64,000 nt of DNA from RGIG995 sp045543655 (GCA_045543655.1 JAZPXN010000068.1:35473-99472); one strand, 5' to 3'; positions 26,369-36,081 are shown, counted from the stretch's first letter. Translations and numbers: made by a program. Notes: generated from the sequence alone by a model not told the origin.

Positions 26369-26392
26369 GAGTTTATGAAAAAATATACAAAA

Positions 26393-26443
26393 TGTTCCGA
26401 TTTTTCCCGTCTATTTTCTGGTCTTGTCGCGAAAAATCGAACA
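26393..26443. repeat. Imperfect inverted repeat between gdhA and recA
   Basis: TGTTCCGATTTTTC (26393-26406) and GAAAAATCGAACA (26431-26443) are complementary apart from one extra C. The 24-nt centre is T-rich. It lies upstream of both divergent promoters and could be a regulator site or simply a hairpin. Confidence 0.4.
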
Positions 26444-26490
26444 AAATACTAAAAATATGAAACGCAAAGCGAAACAAAAAGTAAAATCTA

Positions 26491-26519
26491 TTGCTTTTTT
26501 CGCCGCATTGTAGTATAAT
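26491..26519 (+). promoter_or_regulatory. Sigma-A promoter of recA
   Basis: TTGCTT (26491-26496), 17-bp spacer, TATAAT (26514-26519), 65 bp before the recA start. No canonical GAACN4GTTC LexA box of Bacillus type is seen here. Confidence 0.8.
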
Positions 26520-26584
26520 AAATAAAACTATATTATCGTTATAGCAACGAAGCAACGAAGAATTATACGGAGGATTCGAACATT

Positions 26585-27682
26585 ATGGCAGACGCACAGG
26601 AAAACAGAAAAAAAGCACTTGAAACGGCCCTGAGTCAGATTGAAAAGACCTTTGGGAAGGGCGCGGTCATGTCCATGGGTCAGCACGCCTCTCTGAACGT
26701 GGAAAGCATTTCAACCGGCTCCTTCGGCCTGGACCTGGCCCTGGGAGTTGGCGGCATTCCCAAAGGGCGCATCGTTGAAATTTACGGACCCGAAAGTTCC
26801 GGTAAAACCACCGTTGCCCTTCAGACCATTGCGGAATGTCAGAAGCAGGGCGGCACTGCAGCGTTTATCGATGCGGAACACGCCCTCGACCCGGTTTACG
26901 CCGCGGAGCTTGGCGTTGACGTGGATTCTCTGCTGGTCTCTCAGCCCGATTACGGCGAACTGGCTCTGGATATTGCGGAGGCTCTCGTCCGCTCCGGCGC
27001 CGTTGATATCATCGTCGTCGACTCGGTGGCAGCCCTCGTACCCAAGGCGGAAATCGAAGGCGATATGGGGGATTCCCACGTGGGCCTTCACGCCCGCATG
27101 ATGTCCCAGGCCCTCCGGAAGCTGGCCGGTATCATCTCCAAAACCAAATGCATCTGCATTTTTATCAATCAGCTCCGCTCCAAGATCGGCGTCGTATACG
27201 GCCCCTCGGAGGTTACCACGGGCGGGAACGCGTTGAAGTTCTACGCTTCCGTCCGTATGGACGTGCGCCGCATTGAGACCCTGAAGAATGGAACCGAAGC
27301 CTACGGCTCCCGCACCAGAGTCAAGGTGGTAAAAAATAAGGTGGCTCCTCCCTTCCGGGAAGCAGAATTCGACCTGATCTACGGGAAAGGGATCTCTCGC
27401 TCCGGCGAAATGCTGGATTGCGCCGTAAAGCTGGGCATCGTCTCCAAATCCGGCGCCTGGTTCTCTTACGGTGCGGACCGTCTCGGAAACGGCCGTGAGA
27501 ACGTAAAGAAGATGATCGAGACCGACGAGGCTCTGGCCGCCCGTCTGGAAAAAGATCTCTACGACAAGCTTCACGGCAACGCCGAAGCAACGGAGGAAGT
27601 CACCCGCTCCTCCCGTCAGCCCAAGCCCGCCACGGAGAAATCTGCCAACATCAATATTTCAGCCGACGATTTTGAAGAATAA
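26585..27682 (+). CDS. recA: Recombinase RecA
   Basis: 365 residues, full length. Walker A GPESSGKTT, the VDSVAALVPKAEIEGDMGDSHVG stretch in two halves (DNA loop 1), INQLRSKIGV and the loop 2 GGNALKFYASVRMDVRR. Catalyses homologous strand exchange and stimulates LexA cleavage. ATG with GGAGG 9 nt upstream. The acidic C-terminus ends in ADDFEE. recX follows after 2 nt. Confidence 0.98.
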   Translation: MADAQENRKKALETALSQIEKTFGKGAVMSMGQHASLNVESISTGSFGLDLALGVGGIPKGRIVEIYGPESSGKTTVALQTIAECQKQGGTAAFIDAEHALDPVYAAELGVDVDSLLVSQPDYGELALDIAEALVRSGAVDIIVVDSVAALVPKAEIEGDMGDSHVGLHARMMSQALRKLAGIISKTKCICIFINQLRSKIGVVYGPSEVTTGGNALKFYASVRMDVRRIETLKNGTEAYGSRTRVKVVKNKVAPPFREAEFDLIYGKGISRSGEMLDCAVKLGIVSKSGAWFSYGADRLGNGRENVKKMIETDEALAARLEKDLYDKLHGNAEATEEVTRSSRQPKPATEKSANINISADDFEE

Positions 27683-27684
27683 TC

Positions 27685-28323
27685 ATGATCGTCATCACAG
27701 ACGTCCGCCCCCACAAACGGACGAAATTATTTGAAGTTTATTCGGAGGCGGGGATGGAATTCCTCGCCAACGAAAAATTTCTGATCCAGAACGAGATCCG
27801 CCGTTATACGGAATTCGACGAGGAAGATTTTCAAGTCTTGAAGGCTCGCGCCCAGATTCTGGACGGCATCCGCAAATCCGTGGATATTCTGAGCATCAAG
27901 GATTATTCCCGCCAAGAGCTGCTTCGGAAGCTCTGCGACAAGGGGGTTCCGGAGGACGCCGCCCGGGCCGCCGTCGGATATATGACGGAGAACGGCTATC
28001 AGGACGATCTGCGCTATGCGAAGCGCCTCGCCGAGTTGGCCTCCCGGAATTACGGCCGCCGCCGGGCAGAACAGGTGCTGTATCATCACGGCATTGACCG
28101 GGAAACGGCAAAGGAAGCCTTGGACGAAATTTATTCCGAGGATCTGGATGAAGACGGGAAGCTGGATCGCATCGTCGAAAAGGCCGCCCTCGGGAAAGAC
28201 CTGAAGGATCCCGCGCAACGAAATAAGATCTATGCAAAACTCGCCCGACTGGGATACGATTCCTCCGCCATTTCGGCGGCCGTTGCCCGACTGGAAGCGA
28301 AGAGAGAGGACGATACCGTTTGA
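27685..28323 (+). CDS. recX: RecA modulator RecX
   Basis: 212 residues of three-helix repeats typical of RecX (YSRQELLRKLCDKG, YMTENGYQDDLRYAKRLAEL, YGRRRAEQVLYHHGI). RecX caps or dissociates RecA filaments. It starts 3 nt after recA and overlaps rimO by 4 nt. Confidence 0.93.
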   Translation: MIVITDVRPHKRTKLFEVYSEAGMEFLANEKFLIQNEIRRYTEFDEEDFQVLKARAQILDGIRKSVDILSIKDYSRQELLRKLCDKGVPEDAARAAVGYMTENGYQDDLRYAKRLAELASRNYGRRRAEQVLYHHGIDRETAKEALDEIYSEDLDEDGKLDRIVEKAALGKDLKDPAQRNKIYAKLARLGYDSSAISAAVARLEAKREDDTV

Positions 28324-29618
28324 AAATAGGAATGATTGCCCTTGGGTGCGCGAAGAACCGCATCGATGCGGAAATGATGCTCAAGAACCTGAGCGACGAA
28401 GGATTTGAGATCTGCCCGGAGCTGTCGGAATGCGACGGTGTCGTCGTCCATACCTGTACCTTTATCGACCCGGCAAAATCGGAATCCATCGAAGCCATTC
28501 TGGATGCCGCCGCACATAAAACGACGGGAAAACTGAAACGGCTCGTCGTTACGGGATGTCTTGCGGAGCGCTATCAGAGCGAGGTCCTCCGCCTTCTCCC
28601 GGAAGTAGACGCCTGCCTCGGCTCCCGAAGCTTTGACAAGGTTGTCGAAGCCCTTCGGGCGGACGGCACATACGAGGAATATAAGCCTCTTATCTGTCAA
28701 CCTCCGGAATACGATCGGATCCTGACTACGGGAAACAAATCGGTCTATCTTCGCATTGCGGAAGGATGCTCAAACCACTGCTCCTATTGCGTGATCCCCT
28801 CCGTGCGAGGCGAATTTATGCCGCGCTCCTACGAATCTATCATGGCGGAGGCGGAGAAGTTGGCCGCCGGAGGTGCCGTGGAGATCAACCTGATCGCTCA
28901 GGACACCACGAAGCATCCTGACCTTTGTCGCCTGATCCGGGATATCGCAAAAATTGAAACCGTTCATTGGATCCGTATTCTCTACTGCCGCCCGGAAGAA
29001 ATTACTGACGAGCTTCTCCGGACCATGGCGGAGGTAGAAAAATGCGTCCCCTATATTGACGTACCCCTCCAACACGCATCCGGACGGATCCTTAAAAAAA
29101 TGAACCGCACCGGCAACGATCATATCCTAACGGAACAGATGGCACACATCCGTGAAATTCTGCCGGGATGCAGCATCCGCACGACCTTCATTACCGGATT
29201 CCCCACGGAAAACGAAGACGATTTCGAGATTCTCTGCAATTTCGTCAAGACAAACCGCTTTGCCAATCTTGGCGTCTTCCCCTATTCCAGAGAAGAAGGA
29301 ACGCCTGCCGGTCGGATGCGGGGGCAGATTGACGAGGAAATCAAGCAACGCCGTGCCGATCTGATTATGGAGATTCAGCACGATTTGCTGAAGACCACCA
29401 ACCGCCCCTTGATCGGAAAAACGCTGGAAGTCCTCTGCGAAGGGGTGCGGAAAGACGGAAAATATTTCGGCCGCGCCTATTTCCAGGCACCTGAAGTAGA
29501 CGGGCAAATCATCTTCACCTCGGAAAAGCCCGTGATCCCCGGCCAATTCGTCCCGGTTCTGCTACAACGCTATCGGGAATATGATTTTTATGGAACGGCT
29601 TCGTTCCCACAGGAGTAA
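28320..29618 (+). CDS. rimO: Ribosomal protein S12 methylthiotransferase RimO
   Basis: 432 residues. N-terminal MTTase domain with its three cysteines (ALGCAKNRIDAEMM, HTCTFIDPAKSES, VTGCLAERY), radical-SAM motif CSNHCSYCVIPSVRG, and a C-terminal TRAM domain. Adds a methylthio group to an aspartate of ribosomal protein S12. Coupled to recX by a 4-nt overlap. Confidence 0.95.
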   Translation: MKIGMIALGCAKNRIDAEMMLKNLSDEGFEICPELSECDGVVVHTCTFIDPAKSESIEAILDAAAHKTTGKLKRLVVTGCLAERYQSEVLRLLPEVDACLGSRSFDKVVEALRADGTYEEYKPLICQPPEYDRILTTGNKSVYLRIAEGCSNHCSYCVIPSVRGEFMPRSYESIMAEAEKLAAGGAVEINLIAQDTTKHPDLCRLIRDIAKIETVHWIRILYCRPEEITDELLRTMAEVEKCVPYIDVPLQHASGRILKKMNRTGNDHILTEQMAHIREILPGCSIRTTFITGFPTENEDDFEILCNFVKTNRFANLGVFPYSREEGTPAGRMRGQIDEEIKQRRADLIMEIQHDLLKTTNRPLIGKTLEVLCEGVRKDGKYFGRAYFQAPEVDGQIIFTSEKPVIPGQFVPVLLQRYREYDFYGTASFPQE

Positions 29619-29622
29619 ACGT

Positions 29623-30228
29623 ATGCAAAAGAAAGATATTCCAAACGCCATCTGTTGGTTCCGCATCGCCCTGATCCCCGCGGTTTTGTTTTTTTTGATT
29701 GAGAGCAATCTGACGGGATGGCTGCAATATTCCACCTCCGTTTTGGTCTCCGGAATCCTGTTCGGCGTGGCTATGATCTCAGACTTCGTGGACGGAAAAA
29801 TTGCACGGAAGTACAATTATATTTCCGATCTGGGGAAATTCCTCGTTCCCATTGCCGACAAAATGCTGGTACTCAGCGTATGCGTTGCCTTTGCGGGCAT
29901 TGGCGCGTTCGGTCATATCATGCTGGTCTCGGTCATCGCCATTCTGCTGCGGGAACTGATGATCTCCGGGATCCGCCTTTCGGCGGCCTCTCACGGGAAC
30001 GTGGTAGCGGCCAATTGGTGGGGCAAAATCAAGACGACTCTGCAAGGCGTTTCCATCGGAGTAACCTATCTGTGTCTGCTCCTGAACGAGATCGCTCCCT
30101 CCATTGGTCTTACGAACGCCTGGTATCTTCTTCTCATTCCGGAGATTCTCTTTGCAATCAACGCAATTTACACCTGGATTTCCGCCATCCCCTACATTAA
30201 GGCCTGCGCGCCGTACCTGAAAGGCTGA
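29623..30228 (+). CDS. pgsA: PgsA-like CDP-alcohol phosphatidyltransferase, altered motif
   Basis: 201 residues, multi-pass membrane protein. Expected role: phosphatidylglycerophosphate synthesis from CDP-diacylglycerol and glycerol-3-phosphate. The family motif D-x2-DG-x2-AR-x8-G-x3-D-x3-D is recognisable as DFVDGKIARKYN followed by GKFLVPIADK, but the third aspartate, a metal ligand, is Val75 (codon GTT; GAT or GAC would be expected). The catalytic Asp79 is kept. Either activity is reduced, the protein has a new role, or the base is an assembly error. ATG with AGGAG 7 nt upstream; the rimO-pgsA order is common in Clostridia. Confidence 0.85.
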   Translation: MQKKDIPNAICWFRIALIPAVLFFLIESNLTGWLQYSTSVLVSGILFGVAMISDFVDGKIARKYNYISDLGKFLVPIADKMLVLSVCVAFAGIGAFGHIMLVSVIAILLRELMISGIRLSAASHGNVVAANWWGKIKTTLQGVSIGVTYLCLLLNEIAPSIGLTNAWYLLLIPEILFAINAIYTWISAIPYIKACAPYLKG

Positions 30229-30237
30229 CGAACCGTT

Positions 30238-30897
30238 ATGTTCAAAAACCTGCGCTATGATATCAAAGCGATCCGGGAACGGGATCCCGCAGCCCGCTCC
30301 GATGCGGAAGTGTTTTTCTGCTATCCCGGGTTGCACGTGCTGATCTATCATCGCATCGCAAACTTTTTTTACCGTCACGGCCACAAGCTGCTGGCCCGAA
30401 TGATCTCCCAGCACGCCCGGAAACGAACCGGAATTGAGATTCACCCCGCCGCAAAGATCGGCAGAGGCCTTCTCATTGACCACGGCATGGGCGTCGTGAT
30501 CGGCGAAACGGCCGAAATCGGAGACAATTGCACCATCTACCACGGCGTAACCCTGGGAGGTACGGGGAAAGAATCCGGAAAGCGGCATCCCACCATTGGG
30601 AACAACGTTTTCATCGGCGCCCATTCCCAGCTGCTCGGCTCGTTCACCGTAGGGGACAACAGCAAGATCGCCGCGGGCTCCGTAGTACTGGAAGATATTC
30701 CGCCGAATTCCACCGCCGTGGGCTCCCCCGCCCGGATCGTGAAGCGGGACGGCGTGCGTATCGACAACTTTGACAACGTTCACATTCCCGACCCCGTATC
30801 CCAGGAGATCTGCAGACTCCGCATTCAACTGGAGCGGCTGGCCAAGGATTGTGCCGATATAAAAAATAAAAACAGCGAAACACAGGAGAACGAATAA
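30238..30897 (+). CDS. cysE: Serine O-acetyltransferase
   Basis: 219 residues, short Gram-positive type. N-terminal helical part, then left-handed beta-helix hexapeptide repeats (IGRGLLIDHGMGVVIGETAEIG, read in halves) with the catalytic His in IDHGMG and the GVTLGGTGKESGKRHPTIG loop. Makes O-acetylserine for cysteine synthesis. Followed after 2 nt by cysS, so precursor formation and tRNA charging for cysteine are cotranscribed. Confidence 0.95.
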   Translation: MFKNLRYDIKAIRERDPAARSDAEVFFCYPGLHVLIYHRIANFFYRHGHKLLARMISQHARKRTGIEIHPAAKIGRGLLIDHGMGVVIGETAEIGDNCTIYHGVTLGGTGKESGKRHPTIGNNVFIGAHSQLLGSFTVGDNSKIAAGSVVLEDIPPNSTAVGSPARIVKRDGVRIDNFDNVHIPDPVSQEICRLRIQLERLAKDCADIKNKNSETQENE

Positions 30898-30899
30898 TT

Positions 30900-32306
30900 A
30901 TGCTGAAGCTTTATAACTCCCTCACCAATAGAGTCGAAGAATTCAAGCCGAAGGACAACACCGTCCGCATCTACGCCTGCGGCCCCACCGTTTATAACTT
31001 TTTCCACGTGGGCAACGGTCGCTCCTTCATGATGTTCGACACACTGCGCCGGTATCTGGAATTCAAGGGCTACGACGTAAAATACGTCCAGAACTTCACC
31101 GACGTTGACGACAAGATGATCAAGCGCGCCAACGAAGAAAATATCACCGTGGCGCAGGTGGCGGAAAAGTATATCAACGAATACTTTACCGACGCCGACG
31201 GATTGAACATCAAACGGGCCACCGTTCATCCCCGTGCAACCGAAAATATCGACGGGATCATCGATCTCGTCTCTGCCTTGATCGAAAAAGGCCACGCCTA
31301 CGAAAGCAACGGAGACGTTTACTTCCGGGTGCGCAGTTTCCCCGAATACGGGAACGGTCTGCTGAAGCAATCCATTGAAGACCTTGCCTCCGGTGCCCGT
31401 ATCGACGTCAGCGAGATCAAGGAGGATCCTCTGGATTTTGCGCTTTGGAAGGCTTCCAAGCCCGGAGAGCCCCATTGGTCCTCTCCCTGGGGCGAAGGCC
31501 GCCCCGGCTGGCACATCGAATGTAGCGCCATGGCGAAACGGTATCTTGGCGATACCATCGACATCCATTGCGGCGGTCACGACCTGAAATTCCCCCATCA
31601 CGAAAACGAGATCGCTCAATCCCAGTGCGCCAACGGCTGTACCTTTGCGCGTTCCTGGTTCCATATCGGATTCGTGAACGTAAACAACGAAAAAATGAGC
31701 AAATCCAAGAATAACTTCTTCACCGTCCGGGATCTTTCCAAGGTATACGGATATCTTCCCCTGCGCTATTTTGCCGTTTCCGCCCACTATCGGATGCCCA
31801 TCAACTACGAACCCGGCATCATTGAGCAGGCAAAAGCCTCGCTGGAACGGATCAACAACTGTCTGAACAACCTGAAGTTCCTCGCAAAAAACGCGAAGGA
31901 ACAGGAAATGACGGCCGAAGAACGGGAATATCTCGATTCCTTCCGGGTCTACCGTGACCGCTTCGAGGAAGCCATGGATGACGACCTGAATACCGCAAAC
32001 GCTCTGACCGCCATCTTCGACCTGATCAAGCAGATCAACGTCACCGCGAAAGAAGGCTTTGCAAAGGCCGTTTATCAGGAGCTTCTGAACCGCGCCGAAG
32101 AATTGGTGGACGTTCTCGGACTTCTCCCCAAAGAGGAAGCCGGCGAAGACGACGCCGCTATCGACGCTTTGATCGAAGAGCGCACCGCCGCCCGAAAAGC
32201 AAAAGACTGGGCGAAAGCCGACGCAATCCGGGATCAGTTGACCGCCATGGGAATCATCCTGGAAGACACCCCCGCCGGGATCCGTTGGAAGCGCGCCGAA
32301 AAATAA
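30900..32306 (+). CDS. cysS: Cysteinyl-tRNA synthetase
   Basis: 468 residues, class I synthetase. HIGH-equivalent in CGPTVYNFFHVGNGRS, zinc ligands in the first Cys, WHIECSAMA and CGGHDLKFPHHENE, and KMSKS in NEKMSKSKNNFF. The C-terminal DALR and anticodon-binding region is complete. ATG 2 nt after cysE. Confidence 0.98.
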   Translation: MLKLYNSLTNRVEEFKPKDNTVRIYACGPTVYNFFHVGNGRSFMMFDTLRRYLEFKGYDVKYVQNFTDVDDKMIKRANEENITVAQVAEKYINEYFTDADGLNIKRATVHPRATENIDGIIDLVSALIEKGHAYESNGDVYFRVRSFPEYGNGLLKQSIEDLASGARIDVSEIKEDPLDFALWKASKPGEPHWSSPWGEGRPGWHIECSAMAKRYLGDTIDIHCGGHDLKFPHHENEIAQSQCANGCTFARSWFHIGFVNVNNEKMSKSKNNFFTVRDLSKVYGYLPLRYFAVSAHYRMPINYEPGIIEQAKASLERINNCLNNLKFLAKNAKEQEMTAEEREYLDSFRVYRDRFEEAMDDDLNTANALTAIFDLIKQINVTAKEGFAKAVYQELLNRAEELVDVLGLLPKEEAGEDDAAIDALIEERTAARKAKDWAKADAIRDQLTAMGIILEDTPAGIRWKRAEK

Positions 32307-32337
32307 GCTATAATATATAATTGGAAAACAAACGAAA

Positions 32338-34365
32338 ATGATCGACGTTCTCAACAGCCCCGTAACGGTGTTACGGGGAATCGGCCAGAAGCGGGCCGAT
32401 CTGCTGAAGAAACTGAATATCGTCACCTGTGCGGATCTGATCCGATATTTTCCGCGTGGGTATTTGGATATGTCCGAGGTCAATCCCATTGACAAGCTGG
32501 TCAACGGCCAGACGGCTACCGTCGTAGCCAAGGTTTGCACGGATATTTCCAAGCGGGTGGGGAAGCGTGTGACTCGCTTCCTCTTTTCCGTATGCGATAC
32601 GAAGGGGAATAAGATCTTCGTCACCATCTACGGCCAGCAATATCTGGCGGAAAAGCTCCATCCCGGACTCACGATCCTACTGTACGGCCCCGTAAAGGTG
32701 GTAGGAATCGTCCGCACCATGGAAAGCCCGAAAATTCGCATCGAAGCCATTCCGGAGATCGAGCCGGTCTACCCTCTGACCGAAGGGGTGACGCAGGCAA
32801 GCCTTGCTCGGAACATCGAGACGGCACTTCAGGCCTGCGATAGCCAATTAAAAGAAATGCTTTTGCCGGAACTGCGGGAGAAATGCGATCTTCCGGAGAT
32901 CAAAGAGGCCTACCGTTCCATTCATTTTCCCAAAACGATGAAAGAGGCCGAACGGGCAAAGAATCGCTTCATCTTTGAGGAGCTTTTCTTGTTTACCGTA
33001 GGCGTCCGAATTCTGAAGCTTCGGGTGCGAAAGCTCGACGCACCTCAACTGGTACCGGCAGACATGACTCCCTTCCTCAACCGTCTCCCCTACGCACTGA
33101 CCGGAGCACAAAAACGGGTAATCCGAGAGTGCTTCGACGGGTTACGCCGTCCCTACCCCATGTCACGTCTGATTCAGGGCGACGTGGGAAGCGGAAAAAC
33201 AGTCATCGCCGCTGCCGTAGCCTATCTCACCGCCCGGAACGGAAAACAGACGGCTCTGATGGTGCCTACGGAGATTCTTGCAATGCAGCACTACGAATCC
33301 CTGTCAGAGCTTCTGTCCCCCTGCGGAATCCGGGTGGAGCTTCTGACCGGCTCCATGCGGCCTGCAGAAAAACGTGACCTGCTATTGCGGCTGGAGGCAG
33401 GCGACGTAGATCTCGTCATTGGGACCCACGCCTTAATCCAAAAAAGCGTAAAATTTAAGAATCTTGCAGTGGCGATTGCGGACGAACAGCACCGGTTCGG
33501 CGTTCAGCAACGGGCAGCCATGCAGGAAAAAGGAAACAATCCCCATATGATTTTCCTCTCCGCAACTCCGATCCCCCGCTCCCTTGCCTTGGTTTTGTAC
33601 GGAGACCTGGATATTTCCATTCTCGACGAGCTTCCTCCCGGACGAATTCCCGTTGCCACCCGTAAAGTATCCCGACAGGCCGCAGGAAGAATGTACGAAT
33701 ACCTCCGCCGTAAAGCCCTTGCGGGAGAACAGGCGTACGTTGTCTGTCCTTCCGTCGAAGGAAGTGACGAAATGAAAAGCGCGGTGGATTTTTCCGAGGA
33801 ATTGAGCAAAACACTTTTAAACGGAGTCTCGGTCGCGTGCCTGCACGGCCGTATGAAAAGCGAGGAAAAGGAAAAGATATTACTGGATTTTTTGCGAAAT
33901 AAAATATCCGTATTGGTTTCTACCACCGTAATCGAGGTCGGTGTCAACGTCCCTAACGCCACCACCATGATTATCGAAAATGCGGAGCGGTTCGGGTTGT
34001 CCCAATTGCATCAGCTTCGTGGTCGGGTAGGCCGCGGAAGGAAAGAATCCTACTGCTTCGTCGTTTCCGACGATAACGATGCTGAGGCCACGGAACGCCT
34101 TTCGGCCTTCTGCTCCACCAACGACGGATTTGAGATCAGCCGCAAGGATCTGGAATTGCGAGGCCCGGGCGATTTTCTCGGAAACCGCCAACACGGACTT
34201 CCGCCCTTTAAAATTGCAGATCTGACCCGTGATATGAAAATTCTCGAGCAGGTCTCAAAGGTAGCAGACCAACTTTTCGAAGATCCATCCTGGTTCATTC
34301 TGCCCGAAAACCGGGCGATGTTTATCTCTGCCTCGGAGATGCTTCGCTCAGCCATGTTACAATAG
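32338..34365 (+). CDS. recG: ATP-dependent DNA helicase RecG
   Basis: 675 residues, full length. N-terminal wedge/OB domain (VLRGIGQKRADLLKKL), Walker A QGDVGSGKT, DEQH box (IADEQHRFGVQQR), SATPIPRSLA, and the C-terminal LRGRVGRG with the TRG motif region GPGDFLGNRQHGLP. Remodels stalled replication forks. Ribosome-binding site is weak (TTGGAAAAC). Confidence 0.97.
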   Translation: MIDVLNSPVTVLRGIGQKRADLLKKLNIVTCADLIRYFPRGYLDMSEVNPIDKLVNGQTATVVAKVCTDISKRVGKRVTRFLFSVCDTKGNKIFVTIYGQQYLAEKLHPGLTILLYGPVKVVGIVRTMESPKIRIEAIPEIEPVYPLTEGVTQASLARNIETALQACDSQLKEMLLPELREKCDLPEIKEAYRSIHFPKTMKEAERAKNRFIFEELFLFTVGVRILKLRVRKLDAPQLVPADMTPFLNRLPYALTGAQKRVIRECFDGLRRPYPMSRLIQGDVGSGKTVIAAAVAYLTARNGKQTALMVPTEILAMQHYESLSELLSPCGIRVELLTGSMRPAEKRDLLLRLEAGDVDLVIGTHALIQKSVKFKNLAVAIADEQHRFGVQQRAAMQEKGNNPHMIFLSATPIPRSLALVLYGDLDISILDELPPGRIPVATRKVSRQAAGRMYEYLRRKALAGEQAYVVCPSVEGSDEMKSAVDFSEELSKTLLNGVSVACLHGRMKSEEKEKILLDFLRNKISVLVSTTVIEVGVNVPNATTMIIENAERFGLSQLHQLRGRVGRGRKESYCFVVSDDNDAEATERLSAFCSTNDGFEISRKDLELRGPGDFLGNRQHGLPPFKIADLTRDMKILEQVSKVADQLFEDPSWFILPENRAMFISASEMLRSAMLQ

Positions 34366-34407
34366 CAACAAGATTGTGACATTTTCACGGAAAAACTGCC
34401 CGATCCC

Positions 34408-34472
34408 TTGACAAATGATGGAAAAAGTGGTACAGTATTCATAGATTAGCACTCAGGCGAGAAGAGTGCTAA
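34408..34472 (+). promoter_or_regulatory. Heat-shock promoter and CIRCE operator
   Basis: TTGACA (34408-34413), 17-bp spacer, TACAGT (34431-34436), then a perfect CIRCE inverted repeat TTAGCACTC (34446-34454), 9-nt centre, GAGTGCTAA (34464-34472) overlapping the transcription start region. HrcA binds CIRCE and represses the operon until GroEL is titrated by unfolded protein. Confidence 0.98.
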
Positions 34473-34516
34473 GAGCAACAATCATTACTGCGGATTCCGG
34501 AAAGAGAGGGATGCTC

Positions 34517-35533
34517 ATGAATCTGGATCCACGGAAACAGCTGATCCTTTCAACCATCGTATCAGCGTACATTGAGACGGGCGAACCGGTAGGCTCCAAA
34601 GCCCTGCTGGGCCGGGAAAATCTCGGAGTATCCCCTGCCACCGTCCGGAACGAAATGTCGGAGCTGGAGCGGCTCGGGTATCTGAAAAAGACCCATACCT
34701 CCTCGGGCCGGGTCCCCTCGAATGCGGGATATCGGTTCTATGTCGGAACGCTCACCCCCTATTCCCTGACAGCGCCGGAGCGGGATGCCTTGAATTCTCC
34801 CTTTGAGACCAGCGCAAGTCTGGAAGAGTTATTGGCCTCCGCCACCCGGAATCTGGCCTCTTTTTCGGGATGCACGGTCTTCGGAGTAACCCCCAACTGC
34901 CCCGACGGCATCTATCAGTTTGAGGTTCTTCCCGCGGGGAAGCGTATTCTGGCCATTATGGTCATCGCATCCGGCGGATCGGTCAAAAATTATTTTTACC
35001 GTGCAGAAAACGACGTAACCTCAGATGACGCAAGGGTCCTGACCGGAATCCTCAACGCAACCTTTTCCGGATTCCCCATCGACCGAATTGGAGCGGTTCG
35101 CACCATGCTTCTCGAGCACGAGATCCGAACCCACTGCCCGGAACACGTCGGAATCGTCGACACGGTCAAAAAAATTCTTGCCGGGGTGCGGGATTACGAA
35201 TTACACATCGGTGGTACGGAAAATCTTTTGAGTTACCCGGAGTTTTCCGATATTGAAACGGCACGGGGCTTTATTGGAATGCTCTCAACGCGAGAGCACA
35301 TTCTGGAAGCCCTGCTCGCAAACCGCCCAACGGACGAGATTGAAATCCGCATTGGAGCGGAAAACGGGCTTTTCAACAGCCCTCACGCAAGTTTGATCAC
35401 ACTTTTTTGTGATAATAAATTCCCCGTCGTGCTCGGCCTTATGGGGCCGACGCGGATGGATTACGCCCGCACGATTGCCGGATGCAACCATATACTTCAT
35501 CGGTTGAAGGCGTTTATCGAGCAGGAATATTAA
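34517..35533 (+). CDS. hrcA: Heat-inducible repressor HrcA
   Basis: 338 residues. N-terminal winged helix (LSTIVSAYIETGEPVGSKAL, NLGVSPATVRNEMSELE) followed by the GAF-like domain. Represses its own operon through the CIRCE element just upstream. The ATG at 34517 has GAGAGGG 6 nt before it; an ATG two codons earlier abuts that site. Confidence 0.97.
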   Translation: MNLDPRKQLILSTIVSAYIETGEPVGSKALLGRENLGVSPATVRNEMSELERLGYLKKTHTSSGRVPSNAGYRFYVGTLTPYSLTAPERDALNSPFETSASLEELLASATRNLASFSGCTVFGVTPNCPDGIYQFEVLPAGKRILAIMVIASGGSVKNYFYRAENDVTSDDARVLTGILNATFSGFPIDRIGAVRTMLLEHEIRTHCPEHVGIVDTVKKILAGVRDYELHIGGTENLLSYPEFSDIETARGFIGMLSTREHILEALLANRPTDEIEIRIGAENGLFNSPHASLITLFCDNKFPVVLGLMGPTRMDYARTIAGCNHILHRLKAFIEQEY

Positions 35534-35550
35534 GGAAAGGATCCCACGAA

Positions 35551-36081
35551 ATGAAAGACAAGAAGAAACAAGCAAAGGCGGAAACAGCGGAAGAAGAAAC
35601 CGTTGAAACCGCCGAAACCGTGGAAACGGACGCAACGGAAGAAACCGTGCAGCCCACAGAACCCCAACCCGTTGCAGACGAATGGCACGATCGGTTCGTC
35701 CGACTCGCCGCGGATTTTGATAATTACAAAAAGCGCTCTGCCGCTGAAAAAACCGCTGCGTACACCAACGCTACCGCCGACGCGGTCGCAGCTCTGCTTC
35801 CCATCATCGACGATCTGGAAAGAGCCATCGCCGCGGCGGAAGACAGCCCCATGAAGGAAGGCGTGGAAATGGTTCTGACGAAAGCCACAAAGGTTTTTGA
35901 GAACCTCAACGTCTCCCCCGTCGGGCAGCCCGGGGACTCCTTTGATCCCCAGATTCACAACGCCGTTATGCACGTAGACGACGATACCATGGGGGAAAGC
36001 GTTGTTGCCGAGGTTTTTCAAAAAGGCTACAAAATGGGCGACAAGGTCATTCGCCACGCCATGGTCAAAGTTGCGAATTAA
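35551..36081 (+). CDS. grpE: Nucleotide exchange factor GrpE
   Basis: 176 residues. Very acidic, low-complexity Glu/Thr tail for the first 45 residues, then the long helix (RFVRLAADFDNYKKRSAAEK) and the beta domain with GDSFDPQIHNAVMHVDD and the final KGYKMGDKVIRHAMVKVAN, the family signature. Releases ADP from DnaK. AAGGAAAGG upstream of the ATG at 35551. Confidence 0.96.
   Translation: MKDKKKQAKAETAEEETVETAETVETDATEETVQPTEPQPVADEWHDRFVRLAADFDNYKKRSAAEKTAAYTNATADAVAALLPIIDDLERAIAAAEDSPMKEGVEMVLTKATKVFENLNVSPVGQPGDSFDPQIHNAVMHVDDDTMGESVVAEVFQKGYKMGDKVIRHAMVKVAN

Noticed and set aside
26310..26584. LexA box upstream of recA
   Set aside because: Isolated GTTC and GAAC words occur, but not with the spacing of a Bacillus-type box.
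30825..32627. 600-codon open frame antisense to cysS and the start of recG
   Set aside because: Mirrors the cysS codon bias; no start signal and no known domain.
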